In this document: positions 11,735 to 23,783 of the stretch, piece after piece
Layout of the letters: every line of letters begins with the position of its first letter
Numbering within the stretch: the first letter of the stretch is position 1
Source: Linanthus parryae
Lineage: Eukaryota > Streptophyta > Magnoliopsida > Ericales > Polemoniaceae
Assembly (NCBI GenBank): GCA_023055425.1
Contig: JALGPY010000010.1
Location: forward strand, 52,365,665-52,429,664
Length of the DNA: 64,000 bases
Direction: 5' to 3'
Program-made: the position numbers and the translations under genes
The notes under the pieces: model-generated
The model's input: the letters and a program-made list of their open reading frames with translations, nothing else
Database searches by the model: none
What the model was told of the DNA's origin: nothing

Positions 11735-12310
11735 GTTTGCGCAGCTTTTCTATCCTTGGCAGATAGGCTTGTGATTTGCTTTAGATTCGAGTGCGAGTGC
11801 TATCTCATCAGATAGGCTTTTGTAGATCACTTAAGATAATTTTGCATAATGCTGCTATCATGGCAGATAGGCTTAAGAACCATTTTAAAATCGCATTTGT
11901 ATAGTGCTGCTATCGCGGCAGATAGGCTTAAGAATCGTTTTAAGATTGCACTTGTATAGTGCTGCCGTCGTGGCAGATAGGCTTGAATATCAATTAAGAT
12001 CGTTTTCGCATGGGCTGCTATCGTGGCAGATAGGCTTAGAAGATAAATTAAGATCGTTTTCGCATGGGCTGCTATCGTGACAGATAGGCTTAGAAGATCA
12101 ATTAAGATCGTTTTCGCATGGGCTGCTATCGTGGCAGATAGTCTTAGAAGATCAATTCAGATCATTTTTCGCATGAGCTGCTATCGTGACAGATAGGCTT
12201 AGAAGATCAATTAAGATCGTTTTCGCATGGGCTGCTATCGTGACAGATAGTCTTAGAAGATCAATTAAGATCGTTTTCGCATGGGCTGCTATCGTGGCAG
12301 ATAGGCTTTC
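11735..12310 (-). repeat. Tandem array of a 54-bp unit in the Tat element
   Basis: The core unit contains GCTGCTATCGTGGCAGATAG, then CTTAGAAGATCAATTAAGATC, and ends CGTTTTCGCAT. Near-identical units start at 12012, 12066, 12120, 12175, 12229 and 12283 (spacing 54, 54, 55, 54, 54). Progressively degenerate copies extend left to about 11735. Each unit carries an imperfect inverted repeat, CTATC...GATAG. Tat/Ogre elements are known to carry such variable tandem repeats 3' of pol. Confidence 0.85.
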
Positions 12311-12366
12311 GTAAACAGTAATAATGCACTAAATGAAGCAATAAAGACAGCTAGAAGCATAAAGTT

Positions 12367-12445
12367 CTTCTCATTTGGGAGAAGTCTTTTATTATATAAC
12401 TCTCATATGGGAGAGATGAGATTACAATTCTCTCATAAGGGAGAG
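12367..12445 (-). other. Three short stem-loops just after the integrase stop
   Basis: Three inverted repeats of the form CTCTCATWWGGGAGAG lie at 12367-12384, 12400-12415 and 12430-12445, about 30 bp apart. They fall 70-150 bp downstream of the integrase stop codon in the element's sense direction. The even spacing and conserved loops suggest an RNA-structure element. The role is unknown. Confidence 0.5.
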
Positions 12446-12514
12446 AAGATGTGCGAATCATAGCCATACAGAGCATAAAGCAACGTTGTAATATAACGCA
12501 TATAATGAGAGAAG

Positions 12515-13523
12515 TTAAGGATAATACTTCTTAATCCAGCGCATGTTGACTGAGCTTGGGGTTGAGGTTGTTCCATGTAACCTCCGTATGCTGCAGTAGC
12601 CACTGTCAAAGACTTCTGTGACTTCAAAGGGTCCTTCCCAATTGGCTGCGAATTTTGGGTGAGCCGCCTCTCGCATGCTATGGTCAGATGCGCGCAAGAC
12701 CAAATCTCCAACTGCGAAATCTCGACGTTGGACTGTTTTATTGTACGCACGAGCGATCCTTTCTTGGTATCGTTTGTTGGTCCTTTTAGCTTGCTCCCGC
12801 TTTTCTTCTAGCAGGACTAAGTCATGGTCGCGTTGGTTGTCGTACAATGCATGGAAAGCCAATCTTGCAGAGTTAACCTTCACTTTCGCATGTACCACAT
12901 CCTCAGCTCCATAGCATAGAAGGAACGGTGAGACCCCTGTGGGTGTCCTTGGAGAAGTCCGATAAGCCCACAGGGCTATGCTTAAAGAATCAGCCCACTT
13001 CTTATGGTCATCTGCGACCATCTTGCTCAAAATTCTCAATAGCGTCTTGTTGGTTGCTTCTGCTTGCCCATTCCCCTTCGGGTAGTATGGGGTGGAGCAT
13101 ATCTGCCTGATGTTGTATTCTGCTAGCTTCGCAGCCACCTGACTATTAACAAAAGGAGTGCCCTTGAATTGAGGGTAGCTCCGTAGTCGCCGGTGGAGTT
13201 TGCAGATTAGGGTTGGGTGGTGTGGTTGACACTCCCAGTCCTTGAGTGGTAGAGGCTCCTCCTCCCTGAGAGACGGCGGTGGCTGGTGCAGGGTTTGGAG
13301 CAAGAGTCCCCAAGACAACCATGATCCGTTCTAGCTGCGCAGATTGAGCTTTGAGAGCCTTCCCTTGAATCTGGATGGTGGCGTCCAAGGCCTCCAGTGT
13401 CGGAGCTTCACCGGTAGTCGTAGGAGTGCGGCGGATCTCCTCTCCCGAGGCGGCTTCGGTGGAAGGCGATCTGTTACTGATATCATCCTCCAGAGACATG
13501 GTTGCTTGTAATGGTAAGTTCAC
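12515..13523 (-). pseudogene. Tat gag N-terminus joined to integrase C-terminus by an internal deletion
   Basis: From the ATG at 13523 about 115 residues resemble the N-terminus of plant Ty3/gypsy gag, with ALDATIQIQGKALKAQ and a Pro/Ala/Thr-rich tail. Near 13155-13175 the reading shifts to a different frame encoding the integrase end: PYYPKGNGQAEATNKTLL, then WAYRTSPRTPTGVSPFLL and FAVGDLVLRASDHS, stopping at 12515. Protease, reverse transcriptase, RNase H and the first part of integrase are absent. The gag start motif E.L.ATIQ.Q also occurs in the second Tat fragment at 48429. Confidence 0.8.
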
Positions 13524-13539
13524 GTCGGGTTCACCAAAA

Positions 13540-14167
13540 TGTGCACAAGAGATTCCGGCAGGGAGAACTCTGTGTACACCGAGAGTAGAGGATCGGAAAT
13601 GGCACAGGAAGAGTTGGGTTGTGTGTAGGGATAGAGTAAGGCAGTAGTAATGTCTGAGAGAGAGACAGGGGTTCGGCAGAGCTTCCGCGTATGTCTGGTG
13701 TGTCCTCCTTTGTATGGAAAGGTTAACGTCCTATATATAACGGATAATGTGACCGTTGCAGTGTGGTTAATGCGCCTATCAATGGCAGCTTAATTAGCTT
13801 AATCACAACGGCACGTTCGTCCGCGTATATAGGGACCGTTACAGCACGTTATGCGCGAATACCGGAACCGTTATGGGGTTGACCGGGTTTGACCGGATTA
13901 ACCGGGTTTATGGAGATCGTGCCATAAATCTCTCAAAAGCAGTTACTAAAGGTCGCGCGCGGGCTTGGCTCGCACGCGACAGGACTTACTCTAGCCTCCA
14001 GACCACTAAGTCCCTACAAGTCCCGTGCAGTGGTATGCGAGGGCCCTGTCTCGCAGCCCCCACATGGATCAGCGCGGCTGGTGATCCAGTGTGTGTGGAG
14101 CACAATATGGTGTGCTGGATGGTTGCCACGTGGCCAAGATATGTCAGCTCAGAAAGCACTATCTACA
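13540..14167 (-). repeat. 5' LTR of the Tat element
   Basis: It is 628 bp long, matching 4641-5268 with about 17 substitutions and no length change. It is followed in the minus sense by AAA and the PBS-like motif at 13520-13536. The target duplication GCTAC lies at 14168-14172. Confidence 0.85.
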
Positions 14168-14919
14168 GCTACAATATTCATTTATTAATTATTGTGATAT
14201 TTAATATAATGAAGTCATTAGATACAATGTGTTGTTTATCTTAAATATCCCTAGTCCATTATATTGGTTAATAGGACGATCAAATATAGACTAGTATGTG
14301 TATAGATTGATATTAAGATATCAAGTCTAACACATGGGTATGCATTAGGAGTAATGGCATACTGGATTGACCCACGGCGAGAAGGATACATTAGATTATG
14401 TCAAAGTCACAATCGCTTCTAGCAGTGCTAATAATATTGTAATACTTAGACTTGAAGTCACTAGATACTCTAGTTTTAGAATATCATGCTTTGATGTTAT
14501 CCAACGTTGCGCCTTAACCGGGCAACTATAAAGATAGCTATCGAGCATGATAGGAAGCAAGCTTACAGATCGTAGTGACGTAGAGAGGATTTGTCCCTCC
14601 CACATAGTCGGAGCAAATATCCATGGCCACTCGAGGGATGGTGTTATTGATGTCTGCCCAGACTCAAATAAATCAATATGGAGATATTGATGTTATCTGC
14701 TTGCATAAGCATATTCCCGGGATCGAGAAACTATAGATTGGATATACGAGTGTGACTATTATGTCTCGTGTCCAATCCGGATATAGAGACAAAGGGATAA
14801 CGCAATATATGATATTGAGCACGAGTTTTGTCGGGATCACTAACTTATTTTTATTAGTTGGGTGGCATGGATGTGTTGCTAGACACCGCTCCATGTTAGT
14901 AATAAGTTACTACCAACTA

Positions 14920-15178
14920 CCACTCCGTCCCAGCTCTTTCTTCCCATCTGACTTTTTTGACTCGTATCTGGGTCATTTTGACCGGGTGATTTGGATAGCA
15001 AAATAATACGATTTTTTTAATAATTTTTTCACCATATTATAGAGCACCTTTTACTCTACAATACCATGAAAAATTTATCAAAAAATTACATCGGTTTGCT
15101 ATTCAAATCACCGGGTCAAAGTGACCCAGTGAATAGTGAGAAAAGTCAAATGGGGAAGAAAGAGCTGGGACGGAGTGG
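14920..15178. mobile_element. Stowaway-type (Tc1/Mariner) MITE
   Basis: Terminal inverted repeats begin CCACTCCGTCCCAGCTCTTT and extend, imperfectly, for roughly 95 bp on each side, so the whole element can fold into a hairpin. It is flanked by TA (14918-14919 and 15179-15180). It is inserted in LTR B1. Confidence 0.8.
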
Positions 15179-15527
15179 TAAGTAGAAACCTATGGGGTCA
15201 CACACCGGATGGATTAAATTGGAAATTGGTATTAATTAGTTGGACTAATTAATAAAAGGATCATAACGCAACCACAAGCAAACTTAGTGGGACTAATTTG
15301 CATGTAGTTAATAAAGAGTTGTGACTATATAAAGGATCTTGAGCTTGTTAATTCTCTACAGATAGGTCATTATTTGAGAGAACTTAACAAAGCAAGAGAG
15401 AGAGAGACAAGGAGAAGGCCGAAGCCCTCATCCCCGTCCTTCCTCCTTGCCGTCGGTCACCACAAGGAACGATCGAGTGCCTTGTTTTTGCGTGATCTCC
15501 TTCCTCCTTCTTCCGTTGCTAGCACAT

Positions 15528-15704
15528 TGCGGTGAGAAGGATTCCAATCAGGATCCAAAAATCGATGAGATATGGTGTTTCCAGAGTACAAAGTCCGAGC
15601 TATCAAGCTTGAACAGCAACAAGTTATGAATATCGGAGAGAAGGTACACTGGCGGTGAAGCCGATGAGTTGGTAGAGAGAGCCACGATCAAGGTTGTGAT
15701 ACCA
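15528..15704 (-). pseudogene. Copia family C: PBS and gag N-terminal fragment
   Basis: Directly next to LTR C, the minus strand reads TGGTATCACAACC, a Met-tRNA-type primer site. It then encodes SDIHNLLLFKLDSSDFVLWK, typical of the start of Copia gag, before a stop. The fragment ends where LTR B1 ends, at about 15527. The rest of the element is missing. Confidence 0.6.
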
Positions 15705-16064
15705 TGTTAGGAAATTAGGGTTGTGAACTATATAGACGAAAGAGAAGGAAAGAGATAGAGCGGTGGAGAGAATAATGTATTTACATTCGATGTATCAACC
15801 TAGAGAGAGGAACACATGCTGATTCCAAGTTTCCAACTGTGGAATCTTTTCTTGATCCTTGCTCTCTCTCTAGAGCCTCTCCCATTGCTCATTGAGCCGC
15901 AACCCTCATCACCGTGTTCCAAATCAACCTTTCATCTTCCATTGTCACTCACTAGTTGCTAATTGGTGGCAACTTCCAATCACATCCATTTGTTTTCTTC
16001 TCTTTCTCTCCTCTCTTCCTTCTTCCCTACCCTCTTCTCGTGTGTTGCAACCCCATACCCCTAC

Positions 16065-17501
16065 TGTTGGGTTTTGACGTAGGTAACGCAGCGGAATAAC
16101 AAAATTAATCCTACTCAAAGCCCACCAAGGATCACAGGAAGAGACATCATAACATGATTAAGGACATAGAAGATGTGTACCTTTTGATTTGTGAGATCAC
16201 ACGAAGAATGATGTCCTCGTCTCTACGGTTGATCCACGTCTAGAGGTGAGATCTAGATTCTTCCTTCAATCAAGTGCTAGCTTGAACCTTGGAGGAAGAG
16301 GGATGAAGATCAAAGCAACAAATCACCAAAGCACAAGGGAGGGGGCGGCCCTCTCTTGCCGTCGGGTAGGGGGGCGGACGGGTGGCTAGGGTTTCGGCCC
16401 TAGCACCTTGTCTTGCTCTCTCTTTTTGCTCTCTCCCACTCTTTGTGTGTTATTATTAATAACTCATCTTGTGGGAAGGAAGCTAGAGCCTCCTTTATAT
16501 ACTCCAACAACTCCTTGTTGTTTCCATAAAAAAGTTTTCTTGTTCTAGTAGGACTAGAACTATTCCCTTCCTTGCAAATTAGTCCTACTAAGTTTGCAAG
16601 GTGTTGCACAATGATCCTTCTATTAATTAATCCATATTAATTAATCCCAAATCTAGCTCTACTCTATTTGACGTGTGACCCCATAGGTTTCTATATATAG
16701 TTGGTAGTAACTATTACTAACATGGAGCGGTGTCTAGCAACACATCCATGCAACCCAACCAATAGAAATAGTCAGTGATCCCGACAAACCTTTGTGCCCA
16801 ATATGTCATATTGCATTATCCCTTTGCCTCCATATCCGGATTGGACACGAGACATAAATAGTCACACTCGTATATCCAATCCATAGTTCCTCGATCCTGG
16901 GAATATGCTTATGCTTGCAAATAACATTAATATCTCCATATTAATTTATCTGAGTCTGGCCAGACATTCAATAAGGCTCATCCCTCGAGTGGCCGTGGAT
17001 ATTTACCCCCATTATGTGGGAGGGACAAATCCTATCTACATCACTACGATCTCTAAGCTTGCTTCCTATCACGCCCGATAGCCACCTTTATGATTACCCA
17101 GTTACGGTGTAACGTTTGATAACATCAAAGCGCAATATTTCACAACTAGAGTATCTAGTGACTTCAAGTCCAAGGATTGCAATAATATTAGCACTACGAA
17201 AAGCGATTGTGACTTCACATAATATAATGTATCCTTTTCGTCGTGGGTCAATCCAGTATGCCATTACTCCTAATGCATACCCATATGTTAGACTTGATAT
17301 CTCCATATCAATCTACCCATATACTAGTCTATGATTGTCCTTATTAATCAATATAATGGACTAGGGACATTTAAGATAAATAACACAATTTATCTAAGGA
17401 CTTCATTATATTAAATATCGCCATAAATAATAAATGAATATTCTAGCCAAAACATTGTTCATACTAAATCTATGATTGCCTCTAGGGCATCTATTCCAAC
17501 A
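16065..17501 (-). repeat. Solo LTR of Copia family B (B2)
   Basis: The reverse complement starts TGTTGGAATAGATGCCCTAG and ends AAAACCCAACA, like the LTRs of the full element at 23944. It is flanked by the 5-bp duplication CCTAC (16060-16064 and 17502-17506). With no internal sequence it is a classical solo LTR left by LTR-LTR recombination. It sits in the LINE 5' UTR. Confidence 0.9.
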
Positions 17502-17790
17502 CCTACTACCTACACGGCCATCATTTCCTGCATTGTAACTCACGGCTATCTCCATTGTTGCACACTTCCGAGATTTTGAAATAATTCCTTTTGCATGCAT
17601 TGGTCCCTTTTTTATGCTAGTTTTATTTGCTTATTTTATGTTTCTAATCAAATCTTTTCATATCTTCTTCCTGCAGGTTCTCATCTCCTATCTTATGTTT
17701 TAGTGTTTTAATAGTTTGAATTGATCAAGTCCTGGTTACTACCATCTCAGATCTCTTCTTGTTTCATTTCCTCTCTTACCATTTCACCTA

Positions 17791-18867
17791 ATGTCTAATC
17801 CTTTTCAGTTTGATGTTAGTAGTCAATCTTCTAATGACTCCATGGAGGAAAGACTCGATGAAAGGGGATCAGTGGTCTCATTGAATCCTACCAGAGCCTT
17901 CACCTTTCGGGAGATCCTGAAACACACACTGGTAGCCAAATTTATAGGTAAAACATCTCTGTCTCCCCTTGTCATGCAACAAGCGATCTGCAAAGCATGG
18001 AAAACATTCGGGTCAGTTTGGATTGAGAAGAAGGTGGATGTTTATCTCTTTAATTTTCAAAACCCTAAAGACAAAGATTTCTTTCTCAATGAATCTCTCA
18101 TTTCCATGCATGGCCTATCTATGATTTTTAAAGAAAGGAAAAACAATCAAGCTCTTTCTGAAATTGATTTCTCTAAAGCTGACCTTTGGTTTCAAGCCCC
18201 AAATATTTCTTTAGAGGGATTTGATCATGCTACGGCTGAGAAATTGGGAAATTTGGCAGGAGATTTAATAGTTGTTGATTGGTCATTTGATAGAGTTAGA
18301 GCTCTGCATGGTTTGAGAATTAAGGCCAGAATCTCTTTGGATCAAGCTTTAACCCCTGGGGCTTATGTGAATGTCCCAAGAGAGGAGGAGAAGAAATGGG
18401 TTTTTTTCAGTTATGAAAGAATTTTCAAAGTCTGTTACAGGTGTGGATGCATTGGACATGACAATAAACACTGCAATACTAACCTGGTGGAAGTTCTGGA
18501 GAAGTTGGAAGCCAGGTACCTGCAATCCCACCACCTTTCTTCCTACCCCTTCTTTGTGAACCCCCAACGGAAAATGTTTACTCATCTGCTCAAACTCCAC
18601 TCTAAACATGGACCGTTTCGAACCATGAAATTTGACACCAGTGTCACTCCTGTCTATGATTTTCACGATGTCCCAACCCTTCAAGACTCTAACCAAGGAC
18701 CCCCTGTCCCACCAAATGCTCAGCTCTCAGATCACTCCTCATCATCAACTGATTGTGCGAACTTTTTTACCCTTCCCTCCGAACCTCTGTACAATGAAGC
18801 CACCAAAAAACCCAGAATTGAAAGTGGCCCTTCTTATATAGGTGAAAGTTCCAAGTCGGAAGACTAA
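17791..18867 (+). CDS. LINE ORF1 protein (DUF4283-like, zinc knuckle)
   Basis: This 358-residue ORF begins at CACCTAATG. Residues 35-190 look like the DUF4283 RNA-binding region found in plant L1 ORF1 proteins (TFREILKHTLVAKFIG; WSFDRVRALHGLRIKARISL). A CCHC zinc knuckle CYRCGCIGHDNKHC spans 215-228. ORF1p binds LINE RNA and is needed for target-primed reverse transcription. The C-terminal third is Ser/Pro-rich with no recognised domain. The ORF is open but ORF2 is dead. Confidence 0.75.
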   Translation: MSNPFQFDVSSQSSNDSMEERLDERGSVVSLNPTRAFTFREILKHTLVAKFIGKTSLSPLVMQQAICKAWKTFGSVWIEKKVDVYLFNFQNPKDKDFFLNESLISMHGLSMIFKERKNNQALSEIDFSKADLWFQAPNISLEGFDHATAEKLGNLAGDLIVVDWSFDRVRALHGLRIKARISLDQALTPGAYVNVPREEEKKWVFFSYERIFKVCYRCGCIGHDNKHCNTNLVEVLEKLEARYLQSHHLSSYPFFVNPQRKMFTHLLKLHSKHGPFRTMKFDTSVTPVYDFHDVPTLQDSNQGPPVPPNAQLSDHSSSSTDCANFFTLPSEPLYNEATKKPRIESGPSYIGESSKSED

Positions 18868-21800
18868 CAGACTGGGTTCATCCAATCGTTTCAGTTCCAC
18901 TCTCAACCGGTTCCCCTATCTTCCCAAATTCATGCATGATTCCCAAACGGTGCTTTGAATTTTTCCCCTTTCCAACAGTCACAACCAGTTAGTTTCCATG
19001 CCGATTGGATTACCGAGCATGCATTGAATAGACGTATGCATTTGGGGTTTCAAAAAAGCGACTCTTTGTTGCAGGAATTAAGTAATCTTCCCCCTATCTG
19101 TACTATAAATGCCAACTCTCAGTCCCAAGATCAGGTTTTGCAGAACCCTACTGCCCAATCTCTCTCTTGTCCGATACCATATCATCCTCCACCAAAGACA
19201 TCTACAATGAGACAACTCCCAACCACCTTCAAAAAGTTGCATCATGCAAGTTTCGCCATAAAATCCCCATAATTCTCCCCCTCTATAACCACAGAACCTG
19301 ATGCGGAGACTGCACAAAGAACTCAAGACTTGGTGGACATTGACAAAATTCTAAAGGATAGTGGCCCATCTGTGCCCAAGAAGTCCAGGGGAAAGAGGGG
19401 TGACGCCAAAAAAGAGCAGGAAATGGAGAAGAGAATGGCCAACAGAAAAGTGACAGGGAAAGGCAAAGGGAAGACTCAAGCCGAACCAAGGGCGTTGCAA
19501 ATTCCAGCAATCAAAATGTGGTTAAGAAGAGAGACACAACGGGGCAACAATCCTCTGATCTCAAAGGGAAGGGTAAGAGGCACAAGATTTCGTCTAAGCC
19601 AGAGGCTATCAAAGGTACACTTAGTTTTTAAGATTTATTCAAGCAGTTTAATTTCAACCCCTTTTCTGATCAATTTTTCAAATTCATATTTAAAAAAAGA
19701 TGCAGAGTTAACAATGAACCATTTCTTGATTTCTCACATTTCTACAAAAAACCCAGATTGGGCTTTTGGGTGGTTGTGCCAGAACAACCCCCAAGAGAGC
19801 CATGAATCTTCTCAGTTGGAATTGCAGAGGGCTTGGTCAGGACTCTGCAATTCGTGAGATCTTCTCGCTGACCCGTAGGTTTAAACCTGAAATCGTTTTC
19901 CTCTCTGAAACTAAGCAGCCAGCTTCTTTCATTAAACATAAATTTAGGAAATTAGGATTTGATAATCACTGCTTTGTTGATCCTATTGGTTCTAGTGGAG
20001 GACTATGGTGTGCAGGCACTCTCATGTTTTCACCATCGTCCTCAAATGGTCCTTTAGTAACCTTGTCTTGCTTGAAATTAATTTCCACAATTCATCCACC
20101 CCGTCCTGGTTCATTGGCCTTGTTTATGGTCATCCAAACTTTGAGACGAGAGAAGTAGTTTGGAAACATTTTGATGATATATTGCCCTTCCACTGCCCCC
20201 TGCTTATTATTGGCGACTTTAACCAAGTTCTATTTCCACATGATAAGTCTGGGCCTTGCGCTTCTAACATTAGAGGTGCTTCCCAATTACTGAATTACCT
20301 TCATCTTTGGGGCATGTTTGAAGTTAAAAACATTGGCCCTTGGTTTACCTGGACTAACTGTAGGTTTGATTCCACCCCTACTTTTGAGAGACTAGATAGA
20401 GCATGGTGTAATTCTGAATTTCTTGCTCTATTTCCTTCCTTGGCATTAAACAATTTGGGAATTGGAGCTTCTGATCACTCTCCCCTTATTCTCAAATTTT
20501 ACAACTCCCCCTCCTCCCGCATTAACCCTCCTAGAAGATTTGAAATGTGGTGGCTCAAGAGCCCAGAAACAAAGGATCTTCTGCAATTCATCTGGAGGCT
20601 TCCTATTAGAGGCTCCCCTTGTTTTAGAGTGGCCAAACTCCTTTCAATAACGTTGAAGTCGTTTAGAACTCGAGCAATGTCTAGACCCTCCCTGGCCAAC
20701 CAAATCTCCATGGTCAAACATCAAATTGCTCACTTTCAAGCCCTCTTGCCTGACCCAATTGCTGCTTCTATTTTTGTTGCTTGTCATAAGCAACTTCATG
20801 AATTGCTAGCCTCTGAGGAAACCTTCTGGGCCCATAGAGCTCGCAGTAAATGGCTTAAAGAAGGAATTAAAAAAACGAAATTCTTTCATGCATACACTAA
20901 AGTAAGAAAAATCTGAACTCAATCTGGAATATTAAACTCAATGATGGAACTTGTGTCTCTGATTTATCTTCTATTATGCAGAGTTTTAGTGAGCACTTTA
21001 AACAAATATTTTCTCAACCCTCGCCTAGTGTCACTGAGCTTATGCAACAGAATGATAATCTATTCTCCTTCTCCCTTCTTTTTAATATCACAAAAACTCT
21101 TAACCCAACCCAGCAAAGTTTACTCTCTAAGCCTTTCACAGCAAGTGAAATCTCCAATGCTGTCTTTGGAATGTCGCCCCTCAAAGCTCCTGGCCCGGAT
21201 GGTTTTCAACCAGCTTTTTTCCAACAAAATTGGCCCCTTTTATCCACATCCATCACATCTGCTGTGCTTTCTTTTCTTAACTCTGGTCATTTTCTTAAAT
21301 AAATTAATAAAACTCATATTTTCCTAATTCCTAAAACTAATAATCCCCAAACTGTAGGGGACTTTAGACCTATAAGTCTCTGTAATGTTCTGTACCGAAT
21401 CATTGCAAAGGTCCTGGCCAATAGACATTAAGCAGGTTCTCCAATCTCTCATTTCTATAAATCAAAATGGCTTCATCCCCCAGAGACTCATACAAGACAA
21501 CATACTTATTGGTCAAGATTTAGTTCATACCCATTCATAAAGCTAAAACTGACCACCAACCAAAACTAGGGGCTCTTAAGCTTGATATCTCTAAGGCCTT
21601 TGATAGAGTGAGATGGGACTTCCTTGAACAAGTCATGTTTCAAATGCACTTCCCTTCTCATTTTACCAAACTCATAATGCAATGTATCACCACGGTTACC
21701 TATTCCTTAATCATCAATGGATCTCAATCTGACAGTTTTACTCCTCATAGAGGACTAAGACAGGGAGATCCACTATCCCATTTTCTCTTTGCTCTATGTG

Positions 21801-23199
21801 CTGAGGTGCTGTCTAGTTCTCTTCAAGCGGCTGAATCTGATAACTTAATTCAAGGCATTCCATTTTCCAGAAATAAAACTATCTCCCATCTTCAATTTGC
21901 TGATAACACTCTCCTGTTCTTCAAAATCCAATCTCATACTAGCAGTAACATAAAGGTCATTCTTGATGCCTTTGCTTCTCAATCTGGACAAGCCATTAAC
22001 CTAGACAAGTCTTCTCTGGTTGTTAGTCCTAACTGCTCTGAATCTGATAGATTGCAGTTTTCTAACACTTTAGGTTTAACTCCACATGAGTCTATAGGAA
22101 AATACTTAGGAATTTATTTAGATAAAAAAGGGTCTAACAAAGAACTTATAAAGAGTACTATTATTAAAATCAATGAGACATGTGTTGGTTGGCAAGGCCT
22201 TCTACTCAACTCTATTGGAATAGCAACACTTATTAAGGCTGTCTCAATAGTTATCTAGTTTACCCTATGTCTGTATGCATCTTCCCAAAGAAAGATTGTG
22301 AGGACATCCAATCCATTTTTTCAAGATTCTTGGGCTGCAGTGGAAAATTGCCAATGGTCAGTCTCTTATGGTGAGAAATGATGGATGGATTTCAGATGTT
22401 CCTGGTGACTCAATTAGTGAATGCTTAAAGAAAACTGACCCGGATAGCAGGATCAAAAAGGTGGCTCAGTTACTCTCACAGAATGGCCATGGTTGGAACA
22501 CCAATCTCCTTAACAATCTTTTCCCCCCTGGCTCTGTACTAGAATAAGTCAGACTCCTATAGGATTTAATGAGAACCAGGACAGCCCCTATTGGAAATCT
22601 ACCTCCAATGGAATCTTCTCCGTAAAATCAGCTTACTATCTTCAAAATTACAATAATTCCTCTCTTATCTTTCTGTCAAACGTATTCAATTTCATTCATT
22701 GTCCTACGAGTTAAATTGGAAAAGACTATGGAAATTAGGTCTCCCTGCTAATTTAGTGCATCTTTTCTGGCGAATATGTTCTAATTATTTGCCTTGTTTA
22801 GCTAATATTCACTATAGAATTCACTCTATCAACCCCTACTGTAATCACTGTCATAACCTTATTGAAACTCATGAACACATCTTCATCCATTACCCTGTGG
22901 CTCAGCAGCTTTGGGAGAGAGCTCCTATTTCTACCACTTACAAGCCTAGTTCTAATATTGATAATACACAACAATGGATTATTCGCTCGATTAGGAAAAA
23001 GAAGGCTCGTTGCTCCATTCAAAATTGTCACTGGATCCCAGCAATCTTTTGGATTCTTTGGATTACCAGAAATAAAAGACTGTTTGAGCAACAAAACCCT
23101 TCAGCAGACCATATTTATCACCAAGCTGAAGCCTTTGATAATTTTATTTCGATCTGCTAATCTCTTTAGTTTCTGTTCAGCTACTAATCAATGGGTTGA

Positions 23200-23783
23200 T
23201 AGGGATGGCAACGGGTCGGATCCGGATCGGATCAGGCTAGATCCGATCCAGATCCGACTAGGAGAAATGGGATCCAGATCCGATCCAGATCCGTTCGGAT
23301 CATCACCGGATTCGGATCAGATCGGATCGGGTTTCATCCAGCTGATCCAAATCCGATCCGTAGATCCATATAATACGTGGTTGGATCGGATTCGGATCGG
23401 ATCCAACTTGGGTTTGCAATAAAAATATAAAAAATAACATAAGAAATAAACACTATTTCATACGCTAAGGCATGTTCGCAAGTTATGAAGCCTAAAACAC
23501 AACATAAATAGCTTTGTAGGTTGGAATTACTATTGTATTATTCTTGAAAGTGAAAGTGGGGAGGTAATATGAATATATATGTAAAGCACGCATATACGTC
23601 GGATCGGATCGGGTCGGAACCCGGTGGATCTGCCCTTAGATCCAAATCCAGATCCAAATCCGATCGGATCTGGCTTTCCAGATCCAAATCCGATCCATTT
23701 TCAATTGGATCGGATTCGGATCCGATCCATTCGGCTCGGATTGCTCGGATCACAGATCGGATCGGACCATATTGCCATCCCTA
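23200..23783. mobile_element. hAT-type MITE, GATC-rich (copy 1)
   Basis: Ends TAGGGATGGCAA...TTGCCATCCCTA are flanked by the 8-bp duplication TGGGTTGA (23192-23199, 23784-23791). The arms are built from dozens of variants of GGATCCGGATCGG. The open frames rich in DPDRI and RSKSD come from this repeat and are not genes. Confidence 0.85.

Larger units (their letters stand above)
4641..14167 (-). mobile_element. Ty3/gypsy Tat-type LTR retrotransposon, gag-pol deleted, carrying an antisense PMD gene
   Basis: Both LTRs are 628 bp (4641-5268 and 13540-14167) and bound by the 5-bp duplication GCTAC (4636-4640, 14168-14172). Orientation is minus: a PBS-like motif TGGTGAACCCGACGTGA (complement of 13520-13536) follows the right LTR, and a purine tract (complement of 5269-5283) precedes the left LTR. 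In the minus sense the order is LTR, gag N-terminus, integrase C-terminus, short stem-loops, about ten 54-bp repeats, a 4.3 kb gene on the other strand, PPT, LTR. Tat elements are known for extra ORFs, some antisense, and for tandem repeats downstream of pol. I count about 17 differences between the LTRs (near 2.7%), so it is not brand new. It cannot move by itself. Confidence 0.85.
4583..15527 (+). repeat. Copia family B LTR (B1), split by the Tat element and a MITE; 3' end lost
   Basis: 4583-4640 starts TGTTGGAATAGGTTCCCTAG, like the LTRs at 23944 and 31021. After the 9.5 kb Tat insertion the same LTR resumes at 14173 and can be followed to about 15527 (GCTAGCAC), where homology stops short of the usual AAAACCCTACA end. 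A Stowaway MITE interrupts it at 14920-15178. Its many substitutions relative to B3 make it an old copy. Confidence 0.75.

Noticed and set aside
11735..12310. CRISPR-like array of regular repeats
   Set aside because: Units are contiguous without unique spacers, and the genome is a plant.
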